Positions 42,181-54,882 are shown, numbered from the stretch's first letter. The stretch: 64,000 bases of DNA from Phycisphaerae bacterium (GCA_035275405.1 DATEMU010000014.1:225937-289936), one strand, 5' to 3'. Program-made: numbers and translations. The notes: a model not told the origin generated them from the letters alone.

Positions 42181-42671
42181 AGCTCAATGTTCCCAAGGAG
42201 TTAGCGGCGCTCGAGCAGATGACCGTCGGGCAACTCCAGGACCGCTACGTCGAGGTCTTCGGCGAGGCCGTCCGCAGTCGGCACCGCCACTACCTCATCC
42301 GCCGGATCGCGTGGCGGCTCCAGGCCAACGCCGAGGGCGGCCTATCCGAACGGGCCCTACGCCGGGCCGAGGAGCTGGCCGACGACGCCGACGTTCGCAC
42401 CACGCCGCCACGGGCGGCCAACGGGGTGGCCCTGGCGCGCCCCGGCAATACGACCGTCGTCCGCGTGGCCGTTGCCGCCGATCCCCGCCTGCCGACCGCC
42501 GGTTCGCAGATTACCCGCAAGTACAAGGGCCGGACCATCGCCGTGACCGTCTTGGGCGACGGTTTCGAATACCTCGGCGACCGTTACCGATCGCTGACCG
42601 CCGTGGCCAAGACCATCACCGGCTCGCACATGAACGGCTTTCGGTTCTTCGGTCTGGAGGCGAAGGAATGA
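42177..42671 (+). CDS. DUF2924 protein, partner of serine recombinase
   Basis: A 164-residue protein with the DUF2924 layout: ELAALEQMTVGQLQDRYVEV, RSRHRHYLIRRIAWRLQANA, then a C-terminal DNA-binding-like domain ITRKYKGRTIAVTVLGDGFE, YRSLTAVAKTITGSHMNGFR and FFGL. DUF2924 genes nearly always precede a large serine recombinase in phages and integrative elements. Both ends overlap neighbouring genes by ATGA. Probably an accessory (directionality or DNA-binding) factor; the biochemical role is not established to my knowledge. Confidence 0.88.
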   Translation: MKLNVPKELAALEQMTVGQLQDRYVEVFGEAVRSRHRHYLIRRIAWRLQANAEGGLSERALRRAEELADDADVRTTPPRAANGVALARPGNTTVVRVAVAADPRLPTAGSQITRKYKGRTIAVTVLGDGFEYLGDRYRSLTAVAKTITGSHMNGFRFFGLEAKE

Positions 42672-44260
42672 GGCGCAAAGGCGAAAACGGCAAGGCTCCG
42701 CCCCCGCCGACGGTGCGGTGCGCCATCTACACCCGCAAGAGCAGCGAGGAAGGACTGGCCCAGGAATTCAATTCCCTCGACGCCCAGCGCGAGGCTGCCG
42801 AGGCCTACATCGCCAGCCAAAAGGCCGAGGGGTGGATCGCCTTGCCCACCCGCTATGACGATGGCGGCTACACCGGCGGAAACATCGACCGGCCGGCCCT
42901 CAAGACCCTGTTATCAGACATCGAGGCGGGCAAGATCGACTGTATCGTTGTATACAAGGTGGACCGTCTCAGCCGGTCCCTCATGGATTTCGCCCGGATC
43001 ATGCAGACCTTTGAGACGCACAAGGTCTCGTTTGTCTCCGTCACCCAGCACTTCAATACGACACACTCGATGGGGCGCTTGACGCTCAACATTCTACTTT
43101 CCTTCGCCCAGTTCGAGCGCGAGATCATCGGCGAACGCATCCGCGACAAAATCGCAGCCTCCCGGGCCAAGGGCAAGTGGACCGGCGGCACGCCGATCCT
43201 GGGCTACGACGTGGACCGGTCGAACGGCAGCCCCAAACTCGTCGTCAACGCCGTTGAGTCGTCGCGGGTGCGCCAGATCTTCGAACTGTATCTGGAGTGC
43301 GGCTCGCTCCTGCCCGCTGTCGCGGAATTGGAGCGCCGCAACTGGCGGACCAAGGTGTGGGCCACCCGGAGCAAAAAGAATCGCGGCGGCGTCGCATTCG
43401 ACAAATGCAGTCTCCACGCGTTGCTCACGAACATCGTCTATTTCGGGAAGGTTCGGCATAAGGACGCCATCTACGCTGGCGAGCACGAGCCGATCATCCC
43501 CGAGGATCTCTTTGGCCGCGTGCAGCGCAAACTCCAACAGAACGGCCGGACGGGGAACGCCGAGATGCGAAACCGCCATGGGGCGCTCCTGCGAGGCCTC
43601 CTGCACTGCAAAGCGTGTGGACGATCGATGAACCACACCTTCACGAGCCGAGACAACCGGCGGTATCGGTACTACACCTGCGCCAATGTCATCAAGGGCG
43701 GACGGCGGCGGTGCCCAACCCCGTCCCTACCGGCGGCGGAGATCGAAAAAGCGGTCGTGGACCAGATCCGCTGCATCGGCCAGGACCCCGGCCTGATCGC
43801 CGAGACGTTGAAGCAGACCCGCGCCCAGGCCGAGGCGGCGATCGCGGGATTGACCGGCGAACGGCGCACCTTGGAGAACGGGCTCACCCGTTGCCACGCG
43901 AAAATACGCAAGGCCGCGACGGGTTCGGTGGGTAGAGCCGTGGCCGAATGTATCGCCGAACTAACCGACCAGATCGGCCAGGCCGAACGGCGTCTGGTCG
44001 AAATCGATGGGCAGATCGCCGAGCACCGGGACAATCTTGTGGATGAACAGGACGTCGCGGCGGCGCTGGCCGACTTCGACAACCTCTGGCGTATGCTGAG
44101 CCCCCGCGAACAGGCCCGTGTCATCCACCTGCTGGTCAGCCGAGTGGAGTTCGACGGCGATGACAGCACCATCGAGGTCGCGTTCCACCCGTCGGGGATC
44201 AAGGCCCTGGGCGACGACACACGTTGCGACACCGTCCGGGCGAGGGAGGCCGTCGCGTGA
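42668..44260 (+). CDS. Large serine recombinase
   Basis: A 530-residue site-specific recombinase. The resolvase domain starts AIYTRKSSEEGLAQEFNSLD (nucleophilic Ser within the Y-x-R-x-S motif), continues YKVDRLSRSLMDFARIM and SFAQFEREIIGERIRDKI. A recombinase domain (GYDVDRSNGSPKLVVN ... IVYFGKVRHKDAIYAG), a zinc ribbon (LHCKACGRSMNHTF ... CANVIKGGRRRC) and a coiled-coil C-terminus (about 390-470) follow, as usual for large serine integrases. The ATG at 42668 overlaps the DUF2924 stop; the longer frame to 42311 runs inside DUF2924. It probably integrates and excises the element to its right. No attachment site could be identified. Confidence 0.95.
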   Translation: MRRKGENGKAPPPPTVRCAIYTRKSSEEGLAQEFNSLDAQREAAEAYIASQKAEGWIALPTRYDDGGYTGGNIDRPALKTLLSDIEAGKIDCIVVYKVDRLSRSLMDFARIMQTFETHKVSFVSVTQHFNTTHSMGRLTLNILLSFAQFEREIIGERIRDKIAASRAKGKWTGGTPILGYDVDRSNGSPKLVVNAVESSRVRQIFELYLECGSLLPAVAELERRNWRTKVWATRSKKNRGGVAFDKCSLHALLTNIVYFGKVRHKDAIYAGEHEPIIPEDLFGRVQRKLQQNGRTGNAEMRNRHGALLRGLLHCKACGRSMNHTFTSRDNRRYRYYTCANVIKGGRRRCPTPSLPAAEIEKAVVDQIRCIGQDPGLIAETLKQTRAQAEAAIAGLTGERRTLENGLTRCHAKIRKAATGSVGRAVAECIAELTDQIGQAERRLVEIDGQIAEHRDNLVDEQDVAAALADFDNLWRMLSPREQARVIHLLVSRVEFDGDDSTIEVAFHPSGIKALGDDTRCDTVRAREAVA

Positions 44261-44652
44261 TTACCGTGAAGCGGAAGGTCCACGTCGTCCGACGCGGCCA
44301 CGGTCGCAAAACCATCGCCATCACGCCGCGGCCATCCGACCGAGCCACGCCCGGGCGTATCCCCAGGATCTCCCGCATGATGGCCCTGGCGATTCGCTTT
44401 GACCGGCTGATCCGCGAGGGCAAAGTGACCGACCTATCCGAGTTGGCCCGTCTCGCCCACGTCACGCAGCCCCGCATGACGCAGATCATGAACCTCAATC
44501 ATCTCGCGCCGGACATCCAGGAGGAGCTGCTGTTCCTTCCACGAATTACTACTGGCAGGGAGAGGGTGCATGAGAGGATGCTCAGGCCGGTTGTAACGGA
44601 ATCCGACTGGCGACGGCAACGTCGATCCTGGAAGCTTCGTCGGTACTGGTAA
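44257..44652 (+). CDS. HTH protein closing the recombinase operon
   Basis: A 131-residue basic protein. LIREGKVTDLSELARLAHVT and QPRMTQIMNLNHLAPDIQEE form a clear helix-turn-helix (the second helix follows the T-Q-P-R-M-T-Q turn). The start is GTG 44257, which overlaps the recombinase stop (GTGA). Similar short HTH proteins often accompany DUF2924 and large serine recombinases and may control excision. No effector domain. Confidence 0.75.
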   Translation: MITVKRKVHVVRRGHGRKTIAITPRPSDRATPGRIPRISRMMALAIRFDRLIREGKVTDLSELARLAHVTQPRMTQIMNLNHLAPDIQEELLFLPRITTGRERVHERMLRPVVTESDWRRQRRSWKLRRYW

Positions 44653-44815
44653 GGCTTGACGGAACATACTGATACGCGGCCGGTCCCGTTGGCTCGTTTA
44701 TCAGTATTGGTAGCGACTGGCGGGAAGCCTTGTGCGGGGTAAAAATAGGGCGAGGCCCCGGAGGTCGCGTTGACCGCCGGAGCCCGCCGAGAATCACGGA
44801 CTATGTTGCCGTGCG

Positions 44816-44983
44816 TTAATACTTCTTGTTACACGTTCCAGCGCGGTCCTTGCCCCTGCACTCGTCGCAAAGCTCGCCGGTGGTCGGCTTTTCGTCCTTC
44901 TCGACGTAGTCGGAGGTGGGCCAGTTGGAGCAGTTTTGGCAATAGTGCCACGTATCAGAATGGGTTTTCTTTCGATATTTCAT
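44816..44983 (-). CDS. Very small zinc-ribbon protein, 55 aa
   Basis: A 55-residue protein: MKYRKKTHSDTWHYCQNCSN, then a linker with the CDEC of GELCDECRGKDRAG near the end. C-x2-C ... C-x2-C makes a zinc ribbon of the type common in planctomycete accessory proteins. GAGG lies 8-12 bases upstream of the ATG at 44983. The start codon overlaps, on opposite strands, the ATG of the plus-strand gene at 44982 (CATG). Function unknown. Confidence 0.65.
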   Translation of the reverse strand: MKYRKKTHSDTWHYCQNCSNWPTSDYVEKDEKPTTGELCDECRGKDRAGTCNKKY

Positions 44984-45269
44984 GCTAAATCCTCTGCGTG
45001 ACTCAACGTCACGCGAAATTTGTAAACTCTGCCATCACGTGAACCCCGTTGGGTTCGCCGTGCCAAACGAAGTCTGGTTGGCCGTCGTACCAGATCATGT
45101 CCAACGTTCGGTCGTGTGCCTTTCGTGTTTTGCCAGGCTTGGGGACGAAAAGGGAGTTCCTTGGGATTCCCAAATCGAGTTCTACCCCGTCAGTCTTGCG
45201 ACGCACTTGGGCATCGACCGAACGATTCGGCCGAAAAAAGATTTTGAAGTTGTCGGTTGTGGGCCTTGA
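44982..45269 (+). CDS. Cys-rich small protein, 95 aa
   Basis: A 95-residue protein. EICKLCHHVNPVGFAVPNEV, WLAVVPDHVQRSVVCLSCFA give C-x2-C ... C-x2-C around a conserved-looking V-P-x-E-V-W core, a pattern I know from small phage and plasmid zinc-binding proteins. No strong ribosome-binding site precedes the ATG and the start is uncertain. It shares its start-codon region with the divergent zinc-ribbon gene. A perfect hairpin at 45370 could end its transcript. The overlapping minus-strand frame of 110 residues is rejected. Confidence 0.55.
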   Translation: MLNPLRDSTSREICKLCHHVNPVGFAVPNEVWLAVVPDHVQRSVVCLSCFARLGDEKGVPWDSQIEFYPVSLATHLGIDRTIRPKKDFEVVGCGP

Positions 45270-45369
45270 CCCGAAGGCGGTGGTCGCGGTAATATGGGCT
45301 TCCATAAGCCCGGTCGCCTTGGAGCGTTCATAGCGTTCCATCCGTGAAACAGCATTTGATCGGGCTTTC

Positions 45370-45399
45370 GAGGCCGAGACGCGTCAACGTCTCGGCCTC
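45370..45399. terminator. Perfect 12-bp hairpin, probable terminator
   Basis: GAGGCCGAGACG (45370-45381) and CGTCTCGGCCTC (45388-45399) are perfect inverted copies around a 6-base loop. On the plus strand ACCCTTTTC follows, a weak U-tract. It lies about 100 bp after the Cys-rich gene. Confidence 0.65.
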
Positions 45400-45898
45400 A
45401 CCCTTTTCAATACAGTTCATTGTGGCGCGAAACCGGCATTCTGTCAATTCCAATTCATAAAAAGTTGTAGCCGTCGCTACGCGGCTAACGAAATCAATTC
45501 TTCCAGCGTCCCCCGATGATCCGCGCGTCCCACCGGCTGGGCCGGGATCTTCCCCTTTGGCGCATGATTCCGGCGGCAATTGCAAAAGATGAAAAACAGG
45601 GCGCAGGCGTGGCCGTGGTCGCCGATGACGCTTTGTTTCGTCGGCCGGTACAGGTCGCCGGAGAGTAACGAACCGCATCGCTCGTAGCCGGAACCATCTT
45701 GTAGTGCTTGATTACCTGGGCGTATTAAACCTCATTCCCGCATTTGATGAATAGAAAGCCGCAGCCATCCTACAAATCACACTCCTCCGGCCCGCTTTCC
45801 CAAGCTCGTCCAAAACCGTATGATTTACTCCGTCGACCGGCTACTCTCGGGCGCAGGGAGCGGACGAGCCCCTATCACTTCGGCAGGGCGAGGCAGCG
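45400..45898. other. Intergenic region upstream of the type I R-M operon
   Basis: About 500 bases with no gene that I can support. On the minus strand a startless frame from about 45720 to 45481 reads sensibly (HGHACALFFIFCNCRRNHAP, then a basic-to-acidic end) but has no ATG, GTG or TTG start, so it may be a decayed gene. The hsdM promoter must lie between about 45780 and 45890. Confidence 0.4.
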
Positions 45899-47551
45899 AT
45901 GGCACGACGTAAGCGAGCGGGTAACGGCAACCAGCCCAACCTGACCGGCCGAAGCGACGACTCCGCCACGCGGAAGGGCGCCACAGATGCGAATAGCGCC
46001 GCCGACCTTGGCTTCGAACAGAAGCTCTGGAAGGCCGCCGACGCCCTTCGCAATAACATGGACGCGGCGGAGTACAAGCACGTTGTCCTCGGGCTGATCT
46101 TCCTCAAATACATCTCCGACGCTTTCGAAGCAAAGCACGCCGAACTGGCCGGCTCAAAGGCAAAGGGGGCCGACCCCGAGGACCCCGATGAGTACCGCGC
46201 CGAGAATATCTTCTGGGTGCCGCCTGGAGCGCGCTGGTCGCACCTGCTCAAAATGGCAAAACAGCCGACCATCGGCAAGGTCGTCGACGATGCGATGGAT
46301 GCCATCGAGCGAGACAACCCCATACTAAAGGGCGTTCTCCCGAAGGAATACGCCCGACCGGGCCTCGACAAGCAGCGGCTCGGCCAACTGATCGACATGA
46401 TCGGCAACATCGGCTTCGGTGGGTCCGGTCACCGCTCCAAGGACTTGCTCGGCCGCGTGTACGAATACTTCCTCTCCGAATTCGCCAGCGCCGAGGGCAA
46501 GAAGGGCGGCCAGTTCTATACGCCCCGCCCGGTCGTCAAGCTCTTGGTCAACATGCTCGCACCCTACAAAGGTCGTATCTATGATCCTTGCTGCGGCTCG
46601 GCCGGTATGTTCGTGCAATCCGAGGAATTCATCGAACACCACGGCGGGCGGGTCGGCGACATCGCCGTTTACGGTCAGGAATCCAACTACACGACATGGC
46701 GGCTGGCCAAGATGAACCTTGCGATCCGCGGCATCGACGCCAAGATCACGCACGGCGATTCTTTCCATAACGACCAGCACCCAGATCTAAAGGCCGATTT
46801 CGTCATCGCCAACCCGCCCTTCAACGATTCCGACTGGCGCGGTGAACTACTCAAGGAGGACAAGCGTTGGAAGCATGGCGTCCCACCGGCTGGAAACGCC
46901 AACTTTGCCTGGGTGCAACACTTCCTCTCAAAGTTATCGCCGACCGGTCTCACGGGCTTTGTACTGGCCAATGGCTCGATGTCGTCGAACTCTTCGGGAG
47001 AGGGCGACATCCGCAAGTCCATCGTCGAGGCCGACCTCGTGGATTGCATGGTCGCGCTGCCCGGTCAGCTTTTCTACTCGACCCAGATCCCGGTCTGCCT
47101 GTGGTTCCTTGCCCGCGATAAAAAGAACGGCCGCTTCCGCGACCGCCGCGGGCATGTTCTATTCATTGACGCCCGCAAAATGGGTTCGATGATCGACCGC
47201 GTCCAGCGGACGCTGACCGACGCCGACATCGCGACGATTGCCAACACTTACCACGCCTGGCGCGGTGACAAAAAGAATGGCGACCCCGCGAAGAAATACG
47301 AGGACATCCCCGGCTTCTGCAAGTCCGCTACGCTCGACGAAATCCGCACGCACGGCCACGTCCTGACACCCGGCCGCTACGTCGGCGCGGAGGAGGCTGA
47401 GGATGACGGCGTGCCGTTTGAGGAGAAGATGGGCAAGCTGACGGGTGAACTGGCGGCGTTGACGGCCCAGGGGGCGGAACTGGATAAGGCCATTGCCACA
47501 AACCTTGCGGCGATCGGATTCCCGCTGCGTACACCGCCGGGGAAGGAATGA
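45899..47551 (+). CDS. hsdM: Type I restriction-modification DNA methyltransferase subunit (HsdM)
   Basis: A 550-residue N6-adenine methyltransferase. The N-terminal HsdM helical domain reads [20 protein letters not shown] and [37 protein letters not shown] introduces the SAM domain, with [18 protein letters not shown] (motif I) and [14 protein letters not shown] (catalytic NPPF). A C-terminal coiled coil contacts HsdS. It works with HsdS for modification and with HsdS plus HsdR for cleavage. First gene of a six-gene operon; the ATG at 45899 follows a purine-rich stretch. Confidence 0.95.
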   Translation: MARRKRAGNGNQPNLTGRSDDSATRKGATDANSAADLGFEQKLWKAADALRNNMDAAEYKHVVLGLIFLKYISDAFEAKHAELAGSKAKGADPEDPDEYRAENIFWVPPGARWSHLLKMAKQPTIGKVVDDAMDAIERDNPILKGVLPKEYARPGLDKQRLGQLIDMIGNIGFGGSGHRSKDLLGRVYEYFLSEFASAEGKKGGQFYTPRPVVKLLVNMLAPYKGRIYDPCCGSAGMFVQSEEFIEHHGGRVGDIAVYGQESNYTTWRLAKMNLAIRGIDAKITHGDSFHNDQHPDLKADFVIANPPFNDSDWRGELLKEDKRWKHGVPPAGNANFAWVQHFLSKLSPTGLTGFVLANGSMSSNSSGEGDIRKSIVEADLVDCMVALPGQLFYSTQIPVCLWFLARDKKNGRFRDRRGHVLFIDARKMGSMIDRVQRTLTDADIATIANTYHAWRGDKKNGDPAKKYEDIPGFCKSATLDEIRTHGHVLTPGRYVGAEEAEDDGVPFEEKMGKLTGELAALTAQGAELDKAIATNLAAIGFPLRTPPGKE

Positions 47552-47565
47552 TCGGAGGATAAACA

Positions 47566-48582
47566 ATGAGCGCCGCTGATCGCATCCTGTGGGGCATACA
47601 CGCTGGCCGGACCGGCGAGGCTGATACGCTCTTTCTCAAGGAAAACATGATCGCCCTAGGTTGGTCCGCGCTCGGGGATTTGTCCAAGCTTGGCGCTGAT
47701 CGAGCCGCGTTCAAGGCCAAAATTCGGGAGGAATACCCCAACGCGAAAGATGGCCAAATCTCTACCTGGGCCGGACAGCTCTTTCGTTTCGTCCACGAAA
47801 TGAAGCCGGGCGACCATATCGCATACCCATCCAAGAGCGATCGCACGATCCACTTGGGAAGAATCGAGGGCGAATATCGCTATGACCCGGTGAAGGCTCC
47901 GCGTTTCTTCAACCTACGGCAAGTCAAATGGATCAAGTCCGTCCCCCGATCGCACTTCACGCAGGGGGCATTGTATGAGATCGGCGCGGCGCTGAGCCTC
48001 TTTCAAATTAAGAATTACGCGGATGAGTATTTCGCCGCCATCGAGGGCAAGGCCGCGCCTGCACCCGTTGCCGACGACCAAACCATCGCCGCGGTCGCCG
48101 CCGACATCGACGAAACGACCTACGACTTCGTCATTAAGCGGCTGGCCCAGGAGACCAAGGGCCACCCGTTCGCCCATTTCGTGGCGCATTTAATGGGCAC
48201 GATGGGCTATAAGACCCGCGTTTCACCGGAAGGACCGGATGGAGGAGTTGACATCATCGCGCACAAGGATGAGCTAGGCTTTGAGCCTCCGATCATCAAA
48301 GTTCAATGCAAGAGCAGCGAGGCTACCGTCAGCGACCACGATGTGTCCGCGTTCTACGGCAAGGTCAGCACGAGCGAGTTCGGGCTGTATGTTTCCCTCG
48401 GTTCGTTCTCGTCCAAGGCCGCGGCCTTCGCCAAGAGCAAGCCCAACCTGCGACTGATCGACGGCGAAGAGTTGGTCACCCTGATCTTCGAGCATTACGA
48501 GCAATTCGACTCGCTGTACAAGGGGCTGCTCCCGCTTCGCCGAGTCTATGTTCCCGAGGCCATCAACGAGGACGAGGAATGA
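47566..48582 (+). CDS. Mrr-like restriction endonuclease embedded in the type I operon
   Basis: A 338-residue protein. The N-terminal part (RILWGIHAGRTGEADTLFLK, NMIALGWSALGDLSK) resembles the PUA/EVE-like domain found on some Mrr relatives. The C-terminal Mrr nuclease domain has FAHFVAHLMGTMGYKTRVSP, EGPDGGVDIIAHKDE and IIKVQCKSSEATVS, i.e. G-x-D ... Q-x-K, the Mrr variant of PD-(D/E)XK. Mrr enzymes cut methylated DNA. GGAGGATAAACA is a good ribosome-binding site. Placed between hsdM and hsdS, it would complement the type I enzyme by attacking phage that carry foreign methylation. Confidence 0.88.
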   Translation: MSAADRILWGIHAGRTGEADTLFLKENMIALGWSALGDLSKLGADRAAFKAKIREEYPNAKDGQISTWAGQLFRFVHEMKPGDHIAYPSKSDRTIHLGRIEGEYRYDPVKAPRFFNLRQVKWIKSVPRSHFTQGALYEIGAALSLFQIKNYADEYFAAIEGKAAPAPVADDQTIAAVAADIDETTYDFVIKRLAQETKGHPFAHFVAHLMGTMGYKTRVSPEGPDGGVDIIAHKDELGFEPPIIKVQCKSSEATVSDHDVSAFYGKVSTSEFGLYVSLGSFSSKAAAFAKSKPNLRLIDGEELVTLIFEHYEQFDSLYKGLLPLRRVYVPEAINEDEE

Positions 48583-48728
48583 TGGGGTGCGAGTCTGCGT
48601 CCGACGATTGCGCCTTCCCCGCTGCCACTCGGGCCACCGCCAAGAGTGCGTCGGAAGTGCGGCCCGCCCCGTTGGCATCAGCGGACCAGCACGCCACGAG
48701 CGGGAGGAAGGGGCGACATGGCAAGTGA
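48579..48728 (+). CDS. Possible 49-aa bridging ORF between mrr and hsdS
   Basis: MMGCESASDDCAFPAATRAT continues to SASEVRPAPLASADQHATSG and a basic end. The ATG overlaps the mrr stop (ATGA) and the stop lies just inside the hsdS start, filling the only sizeable gap of the operon. It has no domain. Its value may be to carry ribosomes to hsdS rather than to make a stable protein. Evidence is position only. Confidence 0.4.
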   Translation: MMGCESASDDCAFPAATRATAKSASEVRPAPLASADQHATSGRKGRHGK

Positions 48729-50112
48729 GTGGCCGGACACCCCCTTGGGAGAAGTGTGCGAAGTGAACCCCGATAAACGGGATTCATCATGGTCTCACGA
48801 GCTTGTAGAATACATCGATATCACTTCTGTCGGAAGCGGAGTGACAAACGAGCCTCCGAAGCTGATCCCGTTGCACGAGGCTCCGAGCCGTGCACAGCGC
48901 CTTGTGCGTCCGGGCGACACAATTGTCTCGACGGTCCGTCCAAACCGACGATCATTCCTGTACCTCCGAGAACCCGCCGCGAATACAGTCGTCTCCACAG
49001 GCTTCGCCGTGCTAAGGGCGAAAAAGGGGCTTCAGCCCAGATTTCTCTTCTATCTAGTTTCTGACCAAGCCTTCACGGACTATCTGGTATCCCATGAGAA
49101 AGGTTCGGCCTATCCCGCTGTCAACGCGAATGTCTTTAGCGTCGCTGAAGTTTCGCTCCCACCTCTCGCCGAGCAGCGGGCGATCGCGGCGGTGCTGGGG
49201 GCGCTGGACGACAGGATCGAATTGAACCGGAAGTCCGCGCGGGTGCTGGAGGGAATTGCGCGGTCGGTGTTCACGTCGTGGTTCGTGGACTTCGACCCCG
49301 TTCGGTACAACATTAAGCGCGAGGGCGAGGAACGAGCCTACGAACGTATGGGCCGAGCGGCCCGTTTCGGCAGCTTCGGCGAGGACATCTCGATCATCGA
49401 CAAGGACGGCCGCTCTCGCCCGCTCCGCTCGGAAGACATCCACCGCCACGTCGCCCACCTTTTCCCGAATCGCTTCGTGGACTCGCCTATCGGCGAAGTA
49501 CCGGATGGGTGGAGGGTAACAAGAATCCAAGAAGTTTGCGATCTCGGACGAGGATCATCGCCTCGCCCGATTCATGACTACATGGGTGGGACTGTACCTT
49601 GGATAAAAATCGCCGATGCAACTTCCGCTGGGGGCCGGTTCATCTACGAAACCAAGGAGTTTGTGACGGAAAGGGGCGCGACCAAGAGCGTTTGGGTCAA
49701 TCCCGGCGATCTCATCCTGTCAAATAGTGCAACGTGCGGTGTTCCCATCTTCGTGGGGTTGCGGGGTTGCATTCACGACGGATGGCTTCATTTCAGAGAT
49801 CTACGGGGGATCTCTCGCGGTTATCTCTTTCATCTTCTCGCCACAATTTCAGAGCACCTAGTGCACATCGCAGATGGCTCCGTGCAAAAAAACTTAAACA
49901 CTGCCCTTGTGGGCGACCAAATGCTCACGATACCTCCGTCCCGCATTTTGGCGGCTTTTGATCTTCTGAACGACAGCATCTTCGGAAAGGTTGACAAGAC
50001 CATTCAGCAATCGAGAAACCTCGCAGCCCTCCGCGACGCGCTCCTGCCCAAACTCATCGCGGGCGAACTCCGCATCGCCGATGCCGAAAAGATCGTCGGG
50101 AGGACCGTCTGA
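48718..50112 (+). CDS. hsdS: Type I restriction-modification specificity subunit (HsdS)
   Basis: A 464-residue DNA-recognition subunit with two target-recognition domains. The first is WPDTPLGEVCEVNPDKRDSS ... VSLPPLAEQRAIAAVLGALD with the spacer DRIELNRKSARVLEGIARSV. The second is VPDGWRVTRIQEVCDLGRGS ... IPPSRILAAF and a final QQSRNLAALRDALLPKLIAG helix. The Leu-x-x-L-P-P-x-x-Q-R-A repeats between the half-site domains are diagnostic. The recognition sequence is bipartite but not predictable. The ATG at 48718 has AGGAAGGGG upstream. Confidence 0.95.
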   Translation: MASEWPDTPLGEVCEVNPDKRDSSWSHELVEYIDITSVGSGVTNEPPKLIPLHEAPSRAQRLVRPGDTIVSTVRPNRRSFLYLREPAANTVVSTGFAVLRAKKGLQPRFLFYLVSDQAFTDYLVSHEKGSAYPAVNANVFSVAEVSLPPLAEQRAIAAVLGALDDRIELNRKSARVLEGIARSVFTSWFVDFDPVRYNIKREGEERAYERMGRAARFGSFGEDISIIDKDGRSRPLRSEDIHRHVAHLFPNRFVDSPIGEVPDGWRVTRIQEVCDLGRGSSPRPIHDYMGGTVPWIKIADATSAGGRFIYETKEFVTERGATKSVWVNPGDLILSNSATCGVPIFVGLRGCIHDGWLHFRDLRGISRGYLFHLLATISEHLVHIADGSVQKNLNTALVGDQMLTIPPSRILAAFDLLNDSIFGKVDKTIQQSRNLAALRDALLPKLIAGELRIADAEKIVGRTV

Positions 50113-50115
50113 ATC

Positions 50116-51030
50116 ATGTTCCCCGTCGTCCGCGTGAACTCGCGTCTGGCGTTGAGTCTGGAGTCGCTGGGTACGAAGCGCAAATTCTGGTTTCGCAATG
50201 GTGAGCGGCGAGTGCTCTTCAAGGCTGAAGAGCGCGGCACGGGCGAGGACTGGGCTGAGAAGATCGCGTGCGAGTTGTGCACGCAGATCGGGCTGCCGCA
50301 TATTCATTACGAACTGGCGGTGGAGTCCGATGGCGAAAAGCCCGGCGTGGTTTGCGAGACCTGCGCCCCGCCGCCGACCGCGCTGGTGCTGGGCAACCAG
50401 TTGCTGCTCGCGCTGGACCCCGAGTATCCGGCGCTCGATGCCCGCAAGTTCAAGGTACGAGCGCACACGGTAGATGCGGTTGCCGAGGCGCTGGCGCATT
50501 TGAAACCACCACCCCCCCCGTGGACGACGGGGATGCCTGAGGGTATCGCGACTGCGCTGGACGTGTTCACTGGATACGTTATGCTCGACGCATGGGTCGC
50601 GAACCAAGACCGGCACCACGAAAATTGGGGCGTGCTCTTGATCGGCGATGTGCTTTATCTCGCGCCGACGTTCGACCACGGAGCGGCGATGGCCCGCAAC
50701 CTAAAGGACGAAGAGCGGCATGAACGGCTGATCACAAAGGACATGGGTCGGCAGGTCGGTCCATTTGTGCGGCGGGCGCGGTCGGCGTTCTATGCTGACG
50801 CGGCGGTCACGCGGCCTATGACGACGGTGGAGGCATGGCGCGGATTCGCTGCGAAAGCTCCCGCAGCCGCCACTCTTTGGCTTGCGAGGTTGGCCAGTAT
50901 CGATCAATCTATAATAAGAAGACTTCTTGCGGAAGTTCCCCCAAACCGGATGTCCAAGGTTTGCCGGGATTTCACGGCATCGTTGCTAGTCGAGAACCAG
51001 CGGCGGCTCTTGGCGAATGAGGAAGAATGA
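50116..51030 (+). CDS. HipA-like kinase within the type I operon
   Basis: A 304-residue protein. Its C-terminal half holds the HipA-family catalytic signature: LDAWVANQDRHHENWGVLL (catalytic Asp, metal-binding Asn) and LAPTFDHGAAMARNL (D-x-G-equivalent). An early FKAEERGTGEDWAEKIACEL region suits the nucleotide-binding lobe (VLFKAEERG, with the Lys). The N-terminal subdomain of HipA is missing and a HIRAN-type protein follows, translated from an overlapping ATGA. HipA kinases phosphorylate a cellular target and cause dormancy. In this place it may be a backup abortive arm of the R-M system; that is inference. Confidence 0.8.
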   Translation: MFPVVRVNSRLALSLESLGTKRKFWFRNGERRVLFKAEERGTGEDWAEKIACELCTQIGLPHIHYELAVESDGEKPGVVCETCAPPPTALVLGNQLLLALDPEYPALDARKFKVRAHTVDAVAEALAHLKPPPPPWTTGMPEGIATALDVFTGYVMLDAWVANQDRHHENWGVLLIGDVLYLAPTFDHGAAMARNLKDEERHERLITKDMGRQVGPFVRRARSAFYADAAVTRPMTTVEAWRGFAAKAPAAATLWLARLASIDQSIIRRLLAEVPPNRMSKVCRDFTASLLVENQRRLLANEEE

Positions 51031-51803
51031 ACAACGTACTTTTTATCGCATGGCGGTCTGGTGACTCCAGCAGTGGGTGCTGGGGCCCGGTTGGTCGGCT
51101 CGAACACGGTCCGGGCGGCTATCGGTTCGGGTATACACGTGGTGCTCGCTCCCTTAGAGGATTTCAGGCGTTTCCTGGCATGCCAGATTTAGGGGCTATC
51201 TACGAATCAGAGGACCTCCTCCCGGTGTTTTCAAACCGGCTTCTAGACCCTTCGCGCCCAGAATACCAGGCGTTCCTAACGTGGGGCGGCTTTGACCCGA
51301 ATAATCCTCCGGATCCGATTGCCCTGCTGGGTGTGACGGGTGGACTGAAACAGACTGATGCCCTCGAAGTCTTTCCGTGTCCTCAGCCAGACCGTGAGGG
51401 GTGCTATCTTACGAAGTTCTTTCTTCATGGCGTTCGTTGGACACCCCCGGCAGCCCAGGAACGAATCGCTATGTTGGATGCGGGCGAAGCGCTTGGCCTG
51501 ATGCTCGATATCTCCAACGAACACGACCGAAACGCAGTGGCGGTCCGGACGCGCGATGCGACCAACCGTTTCATTATCGGTTACGTTCCTCGATACTTGG
51601 CTCAGGAAGTTTGGGAGCTATTCCTTAAGTGTAATCCGCACTTCCTTGAATTGCATGTTGATCGCATTAACAAGGACGCACCACTCCAACAACGTGTGCT
51701 CTGTCGGCTGAATGCCTGTTGGCCTCCCGGCTTCCGTCCGTGCTGTCGCGAAGAATTTCAGCCGATTGCTTCGGCGCTATCGCCCTTATCCGTTGTAGGA
51801 TGA
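51027..51803 (+). CDS. HipA N-terminal-like plus HIRAN domain protein
   Basis: A 258-residue protein. The N-terminal half ([58 protein letters not shown]) resembles the N-terminal subdomain of HipA-type kinases. The C-terminal half ([59 protein letters not shown]) fits a HIRAN domain, which binds single-stranded 3' DNA ends or damaged DNA in HLTF and relatives. It thus pairs a regulatory half of HipA with a DNA-sensing module, coupled to the separate kinase gene. Sits directly before hsdR. Confidence 0.75.
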   Translation: MNNVLFIAWRSGDSSSGCWGPVGRLEHGPGGYRFGYTRGARSLRGFQAFPGMPDLGAIYESEDLLPVFSNRLLDPSRPEYQAFLTWGGFDPNNPPDPIALLGVTGGLKQTDALEVFPCPQPDREGCYLTKFFLHGVRWTPPAAQERIAMLDAGEALGLMLDISNEHDRNAVAVRTRDATNRFIIGYVPRYLAQEVWELFLKCNPHFLELHVDRINKDAPLQQRVLCRLNACWPPGFRPCCREEFQPIASALSPLSVVG

Positions 51804-51807
51804 GCGT

Positions 51808-54882
<3,075 letters not shown>

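Noticed and set aside
45009..45341. 110-codon minus-strand frame
   Set aside because: The plus-strand protein at 44982 has paired C-x2-C motifs and a more protein-like core; both cannot be real over their full length. Not fully excluded.
45328..45697. Minus-strand frames of 116 and 67 codons
   Set aside because: Neither has a ribosome-binding site; a third, startless frame reads better, suggesting a decayed gene rather than either of these.
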